Shown piece by piece: positions 36,101 to 43,641 of a stretch of DNA of 51,472 nucleotides. The notes below the pieces were generated by a model. That model worked only from the letters and a program-made list of their open reading frames with translations, did no database searches and was not told where the DNA came from. The stretch's first letter is position 1, and the number at the start of each line of letters is the position of its first letter. This stretch comes from Candidatus Sulfopaludibacter sp. Lineage in GTDB: Bacteria; Acidobacteriota; Terriglobia; Bryobacterales; Bryobacteraceae. The translations under genes and the position numbers were made by a program. The DNA lies in assembly GCA_031292755.1 (NCBI GenBank), contig JARLGM010000028.1, forward strand, positions 1 through 51,472, written 5' to 3'.

Positions 36101-36291
36101 ACCTGGTGGATGGCTCCGTAATGCGCATGCCGAGTACTCTGATCACCGGCGCCGACGGCAAGCGCATGGAGAACAATCCACGCCCCGTGGATGTGGCCGT
36201 CACGCGCCCCATTGGAGAATCGTACACAGGCCGCGATTCGCAACTCGATGTCGCGGTCCGCGAACTTCTGGCCCAGATCGGCACGAAGTGA
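33118..36291 (+). CDS. Tricorn-like protease (beta-propellers, PDZ, S41 peptidase)
   Basis: A 1057-residue protein with an N-terminal signal peptide. TolB/WD40-like propeller strands follow (LYSPDGNKLAFVSTRTGNGD; FSPDGKSIAFIRDRKELRV; WSPDGKWIAYAGSEPG) to about 660, with Gly/Arg-rich linkers near 540 and 615-625. A PDZ-like segment (about 750-840) precedes the S41 peptidase core. Candidate catalytic residues match tricorn: His744 (NSSHSGIS), Ser962 and Asp963 (SLSDAED), and Glu1018 (MENNPRPVDV). Tricorn proteases degrade peptides into short fragments; this exported version probably feeds on external protein. The proximity to the kinase is notable. Confidence 0.93.
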   Translation: MRKTTLALVCFATALSAGVPYLTEPALCPTRPEIVFISGGDIWVAPAKGGEAHLLVSHPADETRPLYSPDGNKLAFVSTRTGNGDIYVLTLATGDLKRITFDDGLDQLDAWSRDGKWIYFSNGTNDVGRKNDLYRVSAEGGTPMAVSADRFTNEFQAAPSPDGNTVAFAARGVGDSQWWRNGHSHLDESEIWVRHEGATATYERLVDLNGRNAWPMWMPDGRQLYFMSDRGGAQNIWTLTAGAKPKQVTKFTAGRVLWPSIGYDGKAIVFERDFKIWQLDTRNGEAYPLPITLVGSAASPEIQHLSLTQFNDLALSPDARKIAILGHGEIFVASAREGGQSLRVTRTPAAESQFAWAPDSMRVAYLSPRDAVNHVFVYDFAHHAETQLTRDALPDQGPHFSPDGKSIAFIRDRKELRVVDPESKQERLLTSGFLGGGFGPGALTWSPDGKWIAYAGSEPGGLRNVYVIPSAGGTPRPVTFLSNGNVNSLEWSPDGKFVLFESGQRTETPQVVRVDLVPRQPKFAEERVDDLFKPEPPRTGGRGAAAAAEAKPPAKVEIEFDDIRERVSMLPIGMAVTNPRISPDGKLLLFAATVGTQSNLYTWPLDETPDSGGGGRGGRGGGGERGARQLTTAPGAKNHAQFSPDSREVYYLEGGRVQAITVDTRVNRAVNVTAEMDVDFNQEKMAVFEGAWAGQRDGFYDPKYHGADWNAVRKTYAPLIEACRTPDEMRRILRMMIGELNSSHSGISAPAAGGGEAAGPRASTGQLGLSFDRAEYERSGKLVITAVLPHSPAALAKIQPGGELRAVDGAAIGPHVNLDELLQHKIGKRVALDIGGHDVTVQPVASLAEPIYRKWVEDNRAYVLKISNGRLGYVHMRDMSEQALTQLYLDLDSENRARQGVVIDIRNNNGGFVNAYALDVLARRPYLTMTNRGGPAGPARTVLGQRSLELPTILVVNQHSLSDAEDFTEGYRTLKLGKVVGEPTAGWIIYTGSMDLVDGSVMRMPSTLITGADGKRMENNPRPVDVAVTRPIGESYTGRDSQLDVAVRELLAQIGTK

Positions 36292-36396
36292 GTGAGAGGG
36301 GCCACGGTCCCATCGATCCACAGCCCGGCTATATTTAAAACAGGAAAGGCTATGGTGGCCCGGATCTCACCGCTGCATCTACTCTCCGGGATCGGC

Positions 36397-36628
36397 ATGA
36401 TGCTCAGCCGCGGGCGCGGCGTTCGTTTCCGCGGCCCCTGGTGCGCGGCGCTGGTGCTCGCCGCCGCATTGCGGCCGGCCAAGCCGCCGGACCGGCAGAT
36501 GGGTGCACCTGGACGTGGTGGCGCTGGACAGCCATGGCCAACCGGTTCCGGACGCGCCAAGGCCAGCAACGCGCGTGATACAGCCAAGTGCCAATGGAGT
36601 GCCCGAACCGCGGCGAACACTGGTCTGA
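36397..36628 (+). pseudogene. Remnant of a VWFA-related exported protein
   Basis: MMLSRGRGVRFRGPWCAALV with LAAALRP looks like a signal peptide. One frame over, WVHLDVVALDSHGQPVPD (from about 36505) matches the first strand of the acidobacterial VWFA-related domain, usually continuing into a DFEV-type region, but here the frame leaves the family and stops at 36628. A 140-residue open frame across 36292-36714 has no family-like sequence. The rest of the 36292-36637 gap shows nothing else. Confidence 0.35.
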
Positions 36629-36637
36629 CGGCTGCAT

Positions 36638-36925
36638 TCAGTTGGCGCTCGGGACTCTGGCAGCGTCATCGACCACAAGAACCTCCACTGGACCGCGACG
36701 GGCTTCGATTCTGAGCCCTAACTGTTCCCGCAGGACTCTTTGCCATAAGGTGAATGAATCAGTGCCCAACTCGGGTCTGACGTCGACGGCGAAATCGAAA
36801 ACATCCGAGATGCCAGTCCTGTCCAGCACGGGAATCGCCGGGCCGCCAGCCCTACCGGGTTGGCTTGGGTCGTCTAACATCGGGATAGAGAACTGGACTG
36901 CGAGGAAGTCCGCGAACTGACGCAT
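36638..36925 (-). pseudogene. TIGR03435-type soil-associated protein, C-terminal piece
   Basis: Translates as MRQFADFLAVQFSIPMLDDP, then IPVLDRTGISDVFDFAVDV and the family-specific ending LREQLGLRIEARRGPVEVLV with VVDDA. These are the C-terminal blocks of the Solibacter-type TIGR03435 family (function unknown). The true upstream residues, KTGAGLHFHGD, are read in this frame from about 36958, so it is the second half of the gene in the next entry, separated by one base. Together they make about 254 residues. Confidence 0.6.
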
Positions 36926-37401
36926 ATCGCCGTGGAAATGAAGTCCCGCCCCCGTTTTGGGAGGTTTCCGCTCTTCGTTGGGTCGATCTTGATGCCGTCC
37001 TTGCCGGCCACCAGTTCATAGACTCGCATTTCTCTCATTTCGCGGTGCTGCTTTAGGTTGAACCGCTCCGAGAGTAGTGTGCGGAGCATCCGGTACATCT
37101 GTTTCCGACCCGTCTGTCCGCCTGCCCGTGCTTCGAGGTCGTATTCGTTCTGATCGAGCCAGCCTGGTCCGACCACCTGGTGTACCTGGAGTCCATATGC
37201 CACGGATAGGAGGCGCCTCAAGGTGGCATTTCTGGCCGTCATCCCAGCTGGGGAAACCGCAATCTGGTTGTTGTAGTCCCCTCCAACTTGATGCGCGCTG
37301 GGCTTGACCGATGCAACTTCGAATGCGGCTGTCCCTGGCGTCTGACCGGCCACTACCGAAATGAGCAGCAATAGCAAACTAAAGAAAAGCCAGGCACGCA
37401 T
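36874..37401 (-). pseudogene. TIGR03435-type soil-associated protein, N-terminal piece
   Basis: Signal peptide MRAWLFFSLLLLLISVVAGQ, then FEVASVKPSAHQ, the opening block of the TIGR03435 family, followed by NATLRRLLSVAYGLQVHQVV, GPGWLDQNEYDLEA and MLRTLLSERFNLKQHREMRE. Good family sequence stops at KSGNLPK (about 36960). After it the frame gives Arg/Ser-rich sequence to 36874. The shift lies in the run cccaaaacgggggcggg on the coding strand. Restoring one base joins the two pieces. It could be genuine decay or a homopolymer base-calling error. Confidence 0.6.
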
Positions 37402-37498
37402 GCATTAGAGTATAGTTTTGGCTCATCTCGTGCGCAAACCCCGTGCACCGGCCCGTATAGTCCCTGAGGCGCGGAACTGCCGGCCCTTCGCGGAGTGT

Positions 37499-37738
37499 TC
37501 ACGAACGTTTGATTCGCGCACGAGTTGCGATCGAAAGAAGCGCCCGAAGAGCGTCATTCACCGACCTCGAATCTGGAAATGCCCGGCTCAATTCCGGCTC
37601 GAGGAGTACTACGTTGGTGCCGGCCCGATATCGATCCACGTACTTGCCGCGTACGCCGCCGGAAAAATCGTACTCCGGCCGCATCTCCACCGTCGCCCGC
37701 TTAGACTGGGCCTTCTTCTTGGTATTTCCGACTTTCAT
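37499..37738 (-). CDS. brnA: BrnA-type antitoxin of a type II toxin-antitoxin module
   Basis: A 79-residue protein from ATG 37738 (MKVGNTKKKAQSKRATVEMR); an in-frame start at 37759 is possible. EMRPEYDFSGGVRGKYVDRY and GTNVVLLEPELSRAFPDSRS are typical of antitoxins partnered with BrnT toxins (BrnA-type, ribbon-helix-helix C-terminus, ending SVNDALRALLSIA). The gene overlaps the end of the toxin gene by 38 bases. In such modules the toxin-antitoxin complex represses its own promoter. Name by family resemblance only. Confidence 0.75.
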   Translation of the reverse strand: MKVGNTKKKAQSKRATVEMRPEYDFSGGVRGKYVDRYRAGTNVVLLEPELSRAFPDSRSVNDALRALLSIATRARIKRS

Positions 37739-37991
37739 GCCTTGTCGCGGCGCGAGCACTGATCAGTCGCGTCCGCTCTCCCCTCACAGTATGAACCACT
37801 ACCAGGAGCCTTCGCTTGTCGGACATGCCGATGGTGACAAAGCGCTCCTCCGCGGCGCCGTGATCCGGGTCCGGAATCGTAATCGAGAGCGGGTCGCCAA
37901 ACACATTGCTTGCCTCCGCAAATGCAACCCGATGTTTACGACGGTTGGACAAGTCCTTTTTCAGATCCCATTCGAATGGCAGCCCTTGCAT
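37701..37991 (-). CDS. brnT: BrnT-family toxin (ribonuclease)
   Basis: A 96-residue protein with FEWDLKKDLSNRRKHRVAFA, ASNVFGDPLSITIPDPDH, EERFVTIGMSDKRRLLVVVH and RTRLISARAATRHESRKY. These are the conserved blocks of BrnT, a ribonuclease toxin of the RelE-like fold. The order toxin-then-antitoxin is the usual one for BrnT/BrnA. It lies in a patch of decayed genes next to a HicAB pair, a typical accessory location. The sequence appears full length. Confidence 0.88.
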   Translation of the reverse strand: MQGLPFEWDLKKDLSNRRKHRVAFAEASNVFGDPLSITIPDPDHGAAEERFVTIGMSDKRRLLVVVHTVRGERTRLISARAATRHESRKYQEEGPV

Positions 37992-38074
37992 CCTCTCTGA
38001 GCTTAACGAATTGTAGAGGGCATTGGATGACAGGCCGCATTTGGTCGTATCGTCCCCGTTGCGGATCTTGACCT

Positions 38075-38272
38075 CTAAATGTCCACGCCTTCATCCCGCG
38101 CGATTCGACGCGCAAGTCCAGCCGTTAGATTCTTGCTTCTGTGTACGGGAACCGAGATGATCTTTCGCTCTCCGGACTTGGCGTAAATATGGTGACTTCC
38201 ATTGATCCGTTTGAGGGACCAGCCGTTCGCCTCGATTAGCCGGCACATTTCCGGTTCGGTGACTGATTTCAA
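38075..38272 (-). CDS. hicA: HicA-family toxin
   Basis: A 65-residue protein from TTG 38272 (reads KSVTEPEMCRLIEANGWSLK after the start). RINGSHHIYAKSGERKIISV carries the family's catalytic His in the GSHHIY motif, followed by PVHRSKNLTAGLARRIARDE, matching the double-stranded RNA-binding-like HicA (YcfA) mRNA interferases. A longer in-frame reading to 38485 is not HicA-like upstream of 38272 and runs through the hicB gene in another frame. The gene starts ten bases after the hicB stop on the same strand. Confidence 0.85.
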   Translation of the reverse strand: MKSVTEPEMCRLIEANGWSLKRINGSHHIYAKSGERKIISVPVHRSKNLTAGLARRIARDEGVDI

Positions 38273-38282
38273 ACCGCCACAT

Positions 38283-38453
38283 TCAGAATCTGAATGTTCG
38301 AGTCCGGCTCCCGTCCCTCTTCTCTCGAACTTCCAATACCCTGGCAATGGCCTCGTGGACGTTGTGCTTAAGTTCATCCACGGTCGCACCTTGAGAATAG
38401 CAGCCAGAGAGGGCTGGAACCTCGGCCCAAAATCCGACATCGCGGTGGCCCAA
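38283..38453 (-). pseudogene. hicB: HicB-type antitoxin, shortened
   Basis: The minus-strand frame reads VGFWAEVPALSGCYSQGATV then DELKHNVHEAIARVLEV, the core of HicB antitoxins (G-x-WAEVP-x-L-x-GC-x-S-x-G-x-T). A TTG at 38453 gives 56 residues; the usual N-terminal M-K-x-x-A strand is absent, although the frame stays open upstream (KWITALGHRD) without a plausible start codon. The C-terminus (EKRDGSRTRTFRF) lacks the DNA-binding domain of longer HicBs. It may be a shortened antitoxin, or one whose start codon was lost. Confidence 0.6.
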
Positions 38454-38695
38454 TGCGGTGATCCACTTGGCTGTGGCTGTGCCATCCCCAGGCGCGCTGA
38501 GAGTTCGCAGACGGCCCCGGGAACGGAGCGCCGATTTCGAATAGCAAAGACCGCATCACGCAGACCGGCACGAAGTGATGGTGTCCGATTCCGGGCACCG
38601 TGGTCCCTGATCCGGCCAGCGGGACTGCCAGTAACCGCCTGCTTTCAATCCTGTGCGCTGGTACGCGGCGTGCACCATCCGGACGCAAGACGAAT

Positions 38696-41164
38696 ATGAG
38701 CGCACTTGGACAGGACTTGCGTTATGCCTTGCGCGGTCTATCGCGGAATCGGGGATTCGCCGCTGTGGCGATCCTCACCATCGGCATCGGTATCGGCGCC
38801 AACACTACGGTCTATAGCTGGATCCACGCCCTGCTGCTCAACCCTCTGCCCGGCGCGTCTGAGCCGGATCGGGTGGTGGCTGTGGAGACCGTTGCCGCGA
38901 ACGGCGATCCGCTGACTACGTCGTACCTGGATTACTGCGATTTCCGCGACCATTTGCAATCTTTTCAGGCGATCGGCGCCGTTCAACCTGCCACGCTGGC
39001 AGTGGGAGACGAGACCACCCAGCCCGTCTGGGGAGAACTGGTGTCCGGCAACTATTTCGACATGATGCGCGCGCGGCCGGAAGCGGGACGGTTCTTCGCC
39101 GGGGCCGAGCGGGACGCCGTGCAGAACGCCCATGCTGTCGCGGTGATCAGTTATTCGTTCTGGAAGAACCGCTACAATCTCAGCAACTCGGCGGTGGGCG
39201 CCACGTTGCGCATCAATCGCACTCCGTTCACAATCATCGGCGTCGCGCCGCCCCGTTTTCATGGTTCCCAAAGCGGGCTGGATTTTGACCTCTGGCTTCC
39301 GGTGACCATGTACGGTCAACTGACCCACACCGGCACCTGGATGCTGCGCGACCGGCAGACGCGCAACTTCACCATGCTGGCGCGGCTGAAGCCGGGCGTT
39401 ACCGTCGCACAGGCGCGTGCGGAAACCCGGGCGCTGGCCGGCCGCATGGCGGTGCTGGATGCCGACACCAACCAGGGCATCGGCGCGGATGTCCTGCCGA
39501 TGTGGAAGGGCCACTTCACGCCGCAGGCGGTCCTTTTGGCGCCTATCGCCATTCTTATGTGCGCCAGCGGCCTGTTGCTGTTGATTGTGTGCGCCAACGT
39601 GGCGAATATGCTGCTGGCCCGCGCCATGGGCCGCCAGAAGGAATTCAGCATTCGCCTGGCGTTGGGTGCGGCGCCCGCGCGGCTGGGACAGCAGCTTCTG
39701 ACGGAGACGCTGATTCTGGCCCTGGCAGGGGCCACGACAGGTTTGGCGGTCGCAAGCTGGCTCGGCGGTTCCTTGCGATGGCTGCTCCCCAGAGTGGCTT
39801 CCCCCGCGATTCTTCAACCGGAACTCGATAGCGGCGTTTTGCTCTTCACTACTGCCGTGGCGTTTGCAGTCGCCATTCTCGCCGGCGCCGGTCCCGCCGT
39901 AACCGCGGCGCGCGCCAATGTAAACGACACTCTGAAAGAGGGAGGACGCAGCGGCGCGGCGGGCGTTCACTCCCACTGGTTGCGAGGTCCCCTGGTGGTC
40001 GCCGAAGTCGCGCTGGCTGTGATTGCGCTGGTAGGCGCCGGCCTGTTCCTCAAAAGCTTCCGGCAGGCGCGGGAGATCCGTCCCGGTTTCGATCCCGGGG
40101 GCGTGGTGCTGGCGCGTTTCGATATTGCCTCTGCGGGCTACACCGCACAGCAGGCCGATACGTTCTGCCGCCGCCTGCGCGAAGGTCTGGAGCGGGCGCC
40201 CGGTGTCACCTCCGTCAGTTACGACGATTCCCCGCCGCTGGGCTTTTCGGGCGGAAACTGGGAGCCCATCGATGTGGAAGGCTACGTCCCAGGCCGCAAC
40301 GAGAACATGAAGATCGATCGCGACCTGGTGTCGCCGGGCTACTTCAACCTGATGAAGATCCCGCTCCTGGCGGGCCGTGACTTTGATTTGGGCGATACCG
40401 CTACGAAACTGCATGACGATCCCGCGCACCGCAAGGTGATGATCGTAAACCAGGAGTTCGCCCGGCGATTCTTCGCCGGCCGCGATCCCATTGGCCGCAA
40501 GGTGCGCGGATGGGGCGAATGGTTCACAGTGGTCGGTGTGGCCGGCAACATCAAGTACCGCCAGCTCACCGAGCACCCGCGGCCCTTTCTTTACGTTCCC
40601 ATCCGCCAGGTTTACCGGCCCGAGTATGGCCTGAATTTCCATGTCCGCACGGCGGGACCACTGCCCGATGCGATCACGGCGATCCGGCGCGAAGCCGCTG
40701 CCATCGACCCGGCCATCATGATCTTCGATAGCATGCCGCTCACCGAGTACATTTCAGCCTCGTTATACGGCCAGAAGGTGGGCGCCATCCTGTTGAACGT
40801 CCTGGGCGGGCTGGGATTATTGATGGCGGCGCTGGGGCTGTACAGCGTGATGGCCTACTCGGTGGCGCAGCGCACCGCCGAGATCGGGATTCGCATGACC
40901 CTGGGCGCCGAACCGCGCGATATGATGCTGATGGTGCTCCGGCAGGGTCTGGGATTTGCGCTGATTGGGCTGGCGGTGGGGTCGCTGGCCGCGGCGGCGC
41001 TGGCTCGCGTTGCCGCAGCGGTGCTGGTCTCCGTGAGTCCGGCCGATCCCCTGGTCTACGCAGGCGCAGGCGGCTTCATTGTCACGATCGCCGTGATCTC
41101 CGCGGCGATTCCGGCGTGGCGCGCTCTGCGCGTGGATCCCATCGAGGCACTGCGTTGCCAGTAG
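38696..41164 (+). CDS. ADOP-type ABC transporter permease (duplicated MacB/FtsX)
   Basis: An 822-residue protein from ATG 38696 (MSALGQDLRYALRGLSRNRG), not the longer upstream reading. It shows the acidobacterial duplicated-permease layout: a first membrane helix (FAAVAILTIGIGIGANTTVY) and a large periplasmic MacB-like domain (SGNYFDMMRARPEAGRFF; SYSFWKNRYN). Then comes an FtsX block (ILMCASGLLLLIVCANVANM) with LARAMGRQKEFSIRLALGAA, followed by a second copy of the domain and a second FtsX block (MAYSVAQRTAEIGIRMTLGA). No ATPase is adjacent. Such permeases export macrolides, lipoproteins or peptides, but the substrate here is unknown. Confidence 0.93.
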   Translation: MSALGQDLRYALRGLSRNRGFAAVAILTIGIGIGANTTVYSWIHALLLNPLPGASEPDRVVAVETVAANGDPLTTSYLDYCDFRDHLQSFQAIGAVQPATLAVGDETTQPVWGELVSGNYFDMMRARPEAGRFFAGAERDAVQNAHAVAVISYSFWKNRYNLSNSAVGATLRINRTPFTIIGVAPPRFHGSQSGLDFDLWLPVTMYGQLTHTGTWMLRDRQTRNFTMLARLKPGVTVAQARAETRALAGRMAVLDADTNQGIGADVLPMWKGHFTPQAVLLAPIAILMCASGLLLLIVCANVANMLLARAMGRQKEFSIRLALGAAPARLGQQLLTETLILALAGATTGLAVASWLGGSLRWLLPRVASPAILQPELDSGVLLFTTAVAFAVAILAGAGPAVTAARANVNDTLKEGGRSGAAGVHSHWLRGPLVVAEVALAVIALVGAGLFLKSFRQAREIRPGFDPGGVVLARFDIASAGYTAQQADTFCRRLREGLERAPGVTSVSYDDSPPLGFSGGNWEPIDVEGYVPGRNENMKIDRDLVSPGYFNLMKIPLLAGRDFDLGDTATKLHDDPAHRKVMIVNQEFARRFFAGRDPIGRKVRGWGEWFTVVGVAGNIKYRQLTEHPRPFLYVPIRQVYRPEYGLNFHVRTAGPLPDAITAIRREAAAIDPAIMIFDSMPLTEYISASLYGQKVGAILLNVLGGLGLLMAALGLYSVMAYSVAQRTAEIGIRMTLGAEPRDMMLMVLRQGLGFALIGLAVGSLAAAALARVAAAVLVSVSPADPLVYAGAGGFIVTIAVISAAIPAWRALRVDPIEALRCQ

Positions 41165-41170
41165 ACTTGC

Positions 41171-41956
41171 CTACTGCGGAGACCAGAACGGCTCGCCGGC
41201 GCGAATGAACTGAATGGGAACCTCGGGCACAAGAGTTCGCAGCCAGATGGCGAAATCCTCCATGCCCGGCTCTTCGGAGATGGCATGGCCAAGGATGATC
41301 TGCCCTTTCGCCTTGCCGAGCACTGCCGCGTCCATCGTGTATTCGGTATCGTCGAACGCGCCGCCGGCTTCCGGATTCTCGCCGCCCATCGCCACATCGA
41401 TATCGGGCATGAGGCGCGGCATGCCGTAGCCCATTCCCACCTCAACTGTGCTCACTTTGGCTTGCGGATCGCCCACCACGCGCAACGTCCGGTCGTTCAT
41501 GTGCCGCTTCACCTCCGCGGCCAGGGCTCCCAGAGTAGTGGGCGGCAATTTGAACCGGCGCTGACCCGGCGCGATTTCGAACTTCTCCCAGCCCAGTGCC
41601 CTTACCAGTCCCACCCAGATGAAATCCGGTTTGTGCGCATGCGCGTGATCGTGGAAGCGCCAGACCACCATGTTGTTCCTGTCGCAGAAGTCCAGCTTGA
41701 ATTTGTAGATTGGATCGCCGGTGAGGTCCTTGGTGGCATCGGTATCGCTCCAGAAGGTGGGCTCATGGGTGATCACGAAATTCATCCCTGCGGCGTGCGC
41801 CCGCTGCAGCAGGTCCAGCGTGGCCATGAAGGTGGTCGCGATGCCTTTCACTTCCGCCTGCGGATTGCCGGCTTTGAAAGTGTCCCGGTAAGTGCGCTCA
41901 TTCCACGGAATTCCCAGGTTCTTCCGGATACGTTCTACTACGTCATTTGCAGTCAT
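41171..41956 (-). CDS. Nif3-like dinuclear metal protein
   Basis: A 261-residue cytoplasmic protein of the Nif3/DUF34 family. Metal-ligand candidates are His in FVITHEPTFW, the cluster RFHDHAHAHKPD, and His/Glu in GHAISEEPGM. VKGIATTFMATLDLLQRAHA is the first conserved strand-helix. Biochemical roles proposed for Nif3 include GTP cyclohydrolase-like and metal-dependent hydrolase activity; none is established here. The gene starts two bases from the stop of a diverged paralogue, and both follow an SDR gene, so SDR-Nif3-Nif3 is probably one operon. Confidence 0.88.
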   Translation of the reverse strand: MTANDVVERIRKNLGIPWNERTYRDTFKAGNPQAEVKGIATTFMATLDLLQRAHAAGMNFVITHEPTFWSDTDATKDLTGDPIYKFKLDFCDRNNMVVWRFHDHAHAHKPDFIWVGLVRALGWEKFEIAPGQRRFKLPPTTLGALAAEVKRHMNDRTLRVVGDPQAKVSTVEVGMGYGMPRLMPDIDVAMGGENPEAGGAFDDTEYTMDAAVLGKAKGQIILGHAISEEPGMEDFAIWLRTLVPEVPIQFIRAGEPFWSPQ

Positions 41957-41957
41957 G

Positions 41958-42794
41958 CTAAGCGGGCCTCCAATACGGGTCGCCGGCGGGAATCCAGCGC
42001 ACCGGCGCCTCCGGAACCAGCGTCTTCAGCCACTGCGCGCACACATTCATGCCGGGCTCTTCGGACAATACACGCCCCAGCATGATCATGCCCTTCTGTT
42101 GTCCTGCCGCCACGGTATCCTGGGCGTACTCTACCGATTCCCATTCCCGGGTCTCTCCCGCTATCGCCACGTCGCACTCGGGCAGGCTTTTCATCGTGGC
42201 GGCCAGAGGCGAAACGCCGGGCAGCAGCACGATGCGGCGCACGCGCGTTTGGGGATCGCCTATCACGCGGATACCCGCCCGGGCCTGGAGCTGCGCCTTC
42301 AGGCGTTCGGCCAATGCACCCAGGGTGCCGGCGGGCAGATCGTAGCGGGACGGATCGTCGCCTACCTGGTATCGCTTCCATGCGAGGGCCTCGGCCAGGC
42401 CCACGGCAAACGGATCGGGTTTTCGCGCGCGCCAGAAATTACCGATCCGGCAGACTACCAGGCGGTTCTTCCGGATGAACTCCTTCTTGCCGAGATATAC
42501 CGGGTCGTCCGGAAGGGGCGTGTCCGCGCGTCCGAAAAAGACCGGCTCCAGCGTGACGATCAGGTTGGCGTTTTCCCTGGACGCGCGCGTCAGCACGTCC
42601 AGGGTCGCCATCGCGGTGGTGGCCATCCCGTGCACCGGCGTTTGCGGATCGCCTGCCGTGATAGCGATGCTCTTATCGATCCGCTCGATCGCCTGCTGTG
42701 CCGTGAGCGGCGCGCGCTGTCCCCGCAATGGCGCGGCCATCGCGGCGCTTCCCGCGATGCGCGCGAAATCCCGTCTGGAAAGGCGTGTGTGCAT
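41958..42794 (-). CDS. Exported Nif3-like paralogue with lost metal ligands
   Basis: A 278-residue paralogue of the previous gene. The N-terminus LSRRDFARIAGSAAMAAPLR carries an RR-x-F-A Tat-type signal, so export is predicted. It aligns throughout: GMATTAMATLDVLTRASREN versus GIATTFMATLDLLQRAHAAG; SEEPGM is kept. But THEP has become TLEP, the HDHAHAH cluster has become GNFWRAR, and GHAISEEPG has become GRVLSEEPG, so at least four histidines are gone. It probably no longer binds the metal pair. It lies one base from the SDR gene upstream, with no gap for a separate promoter. Confidence 0.88.
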   Translation of the reverse strand: MHTRLSRRDFARIAGSAAMAAPLRGQRAPLTAQQAIERIDKSIAITAGDPQTPVHGMATTAMATLDVLTRASRENANLIVTLEPVFFGRADTPLPDDPVYLGKKEFIRKNRLVVCRIGNFWRARKPDPFAVGLAEALAWKRYQVGDDPSRYDLPAGTLGALAERLKAQLQARAGIRVIGDPQTRVRRIVLLPGVSPLAATMKSLPECDVAIAGETREWESVEYAQDTVAAGQQKGMIMLGRVLSEEPGMNVCAQWLKTLVPEAPVRWIPAGDPYWRPA

Positions 42795-42795
42795 C

Positions 42796-43548
42796 TTACC
42801 CCCGTCCGATGAATGGCATCTTGGTCGCCATCACGGTAATGAACTGCACGTTGACGTCGAGCGGCAGGTTCGCCATATACAGTACGGCGTCCGCCACGTG
42901 CTGAAGGTCCATGCGCGGCTCCGGCGCCGTGCTTCCATTGGCCTGCAGGACGCCGGTGGTCATCCGCTGGGTCATCTCGCTGGCCGCGTTGCCGATATCG
43001 ATCTGTCCGCAGGCGATATCCCATGGCCGCCCATCCAGCGAGATGGATTTGGTGAGGCCGGTAATGGCGTGCTTGGTCGCCGTATAGGGCGCCGAGTGGG
43101 GCCTCGGGACGTGCGCCGAAATCGATCCGTTATTAATAATGCGGCCGCCGCATGGCTGCTGCCGCTTCATCATGCGTATGGCCTCCTGCGCGCACAGGAA
43201 TGCGCCGGTGAGATTGGCGCCCACCACCCGGTTCCACTGTTCCACCGTGAGTTCTTCCATGGGGATGGCCGGCGCGCCGGTCCCCGCATTGTTGAAGAGC
43301 ACGTCCACCCGTCCGAAGACTTCGGCCGTTCTTGCGAACAGCGCGCGGACCGAATCGGCGCTGCTGACGTCGGTGGCTACGGCGATCATTTCGTCCTCCG
43401 AGGCATGGGCCAGCGCGACGGTCTCGTTCAGTTGGGCCGCACGACGCCCCGCCAAAACCAGCCGGTATCCATCCGCGTGCATGGCCAGCGCGACGGCGCG
43501 CCCGATGCCACTGCCGCCTCCCGTGATGACTGCCACTTTTTCGCTCAC
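42796..43548 (-). CDS. Short-chain dehydrogenase/reductase
   Basis: A 250-residue Rossmann enzyme: nucleotide-binding [12 protein letters not shown] (near the N-terminus), NNAG (about 89), the catalytic serine in [10 protein letters not shown] and YTATK (Tyr-x3-Lys). It keeps the full classical SDR catalytic set and oxidises or reduces an alcohol/ketone with NAD(P). The substrate is unknown. It is the first gene of the SDR-Nif3-Nif3 run; the start is ATG 43548. Confidence 0.92.
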   Translation of the reverse strand: MSEKVAVITGGGSGIGRAVALAMHADGYRLVLAGRRAAQLNETVALAHASEDEMIAVATDVSSADSVRALFARTAEVFGRVDVLFNNAGTGAPAIPMEELTVEQWNRVVGANLTGAFLCAQEAIRMMKRQQPCGGRIINNGSISAHVPRPHSAPYTATKHAITGLTKSISLDGRPWDIACGQIDIGNAASEMTQRMTTGVLQANGSTAPEPRMDLQHVADAVLYMANLPLDVNVQFITVMATKMPFIGRG

Positions 43549-43641
43549 TGCATCATTACATCACTATTCCGGAATCTATGACATAATTGGGGCAAGTTCA
43601 CTCACCGGAGGGTCTTCACACATGAAGAAACCGCGCTGTTT

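Noticed and set aside
36292..36714. A 140-codon plus-strand frame considered as a real gene
   Set aside because: No ribosome site or family; a neighbouring frame holds a recognisable VWFA-related fragment, so it is treated as decay.
38738..40642. A 634-codon minus-strand frame inside the ADOP permease
   Set aside because: Shadow of a membrane-protein gene with conserved FtsX blocks on the plus strand.
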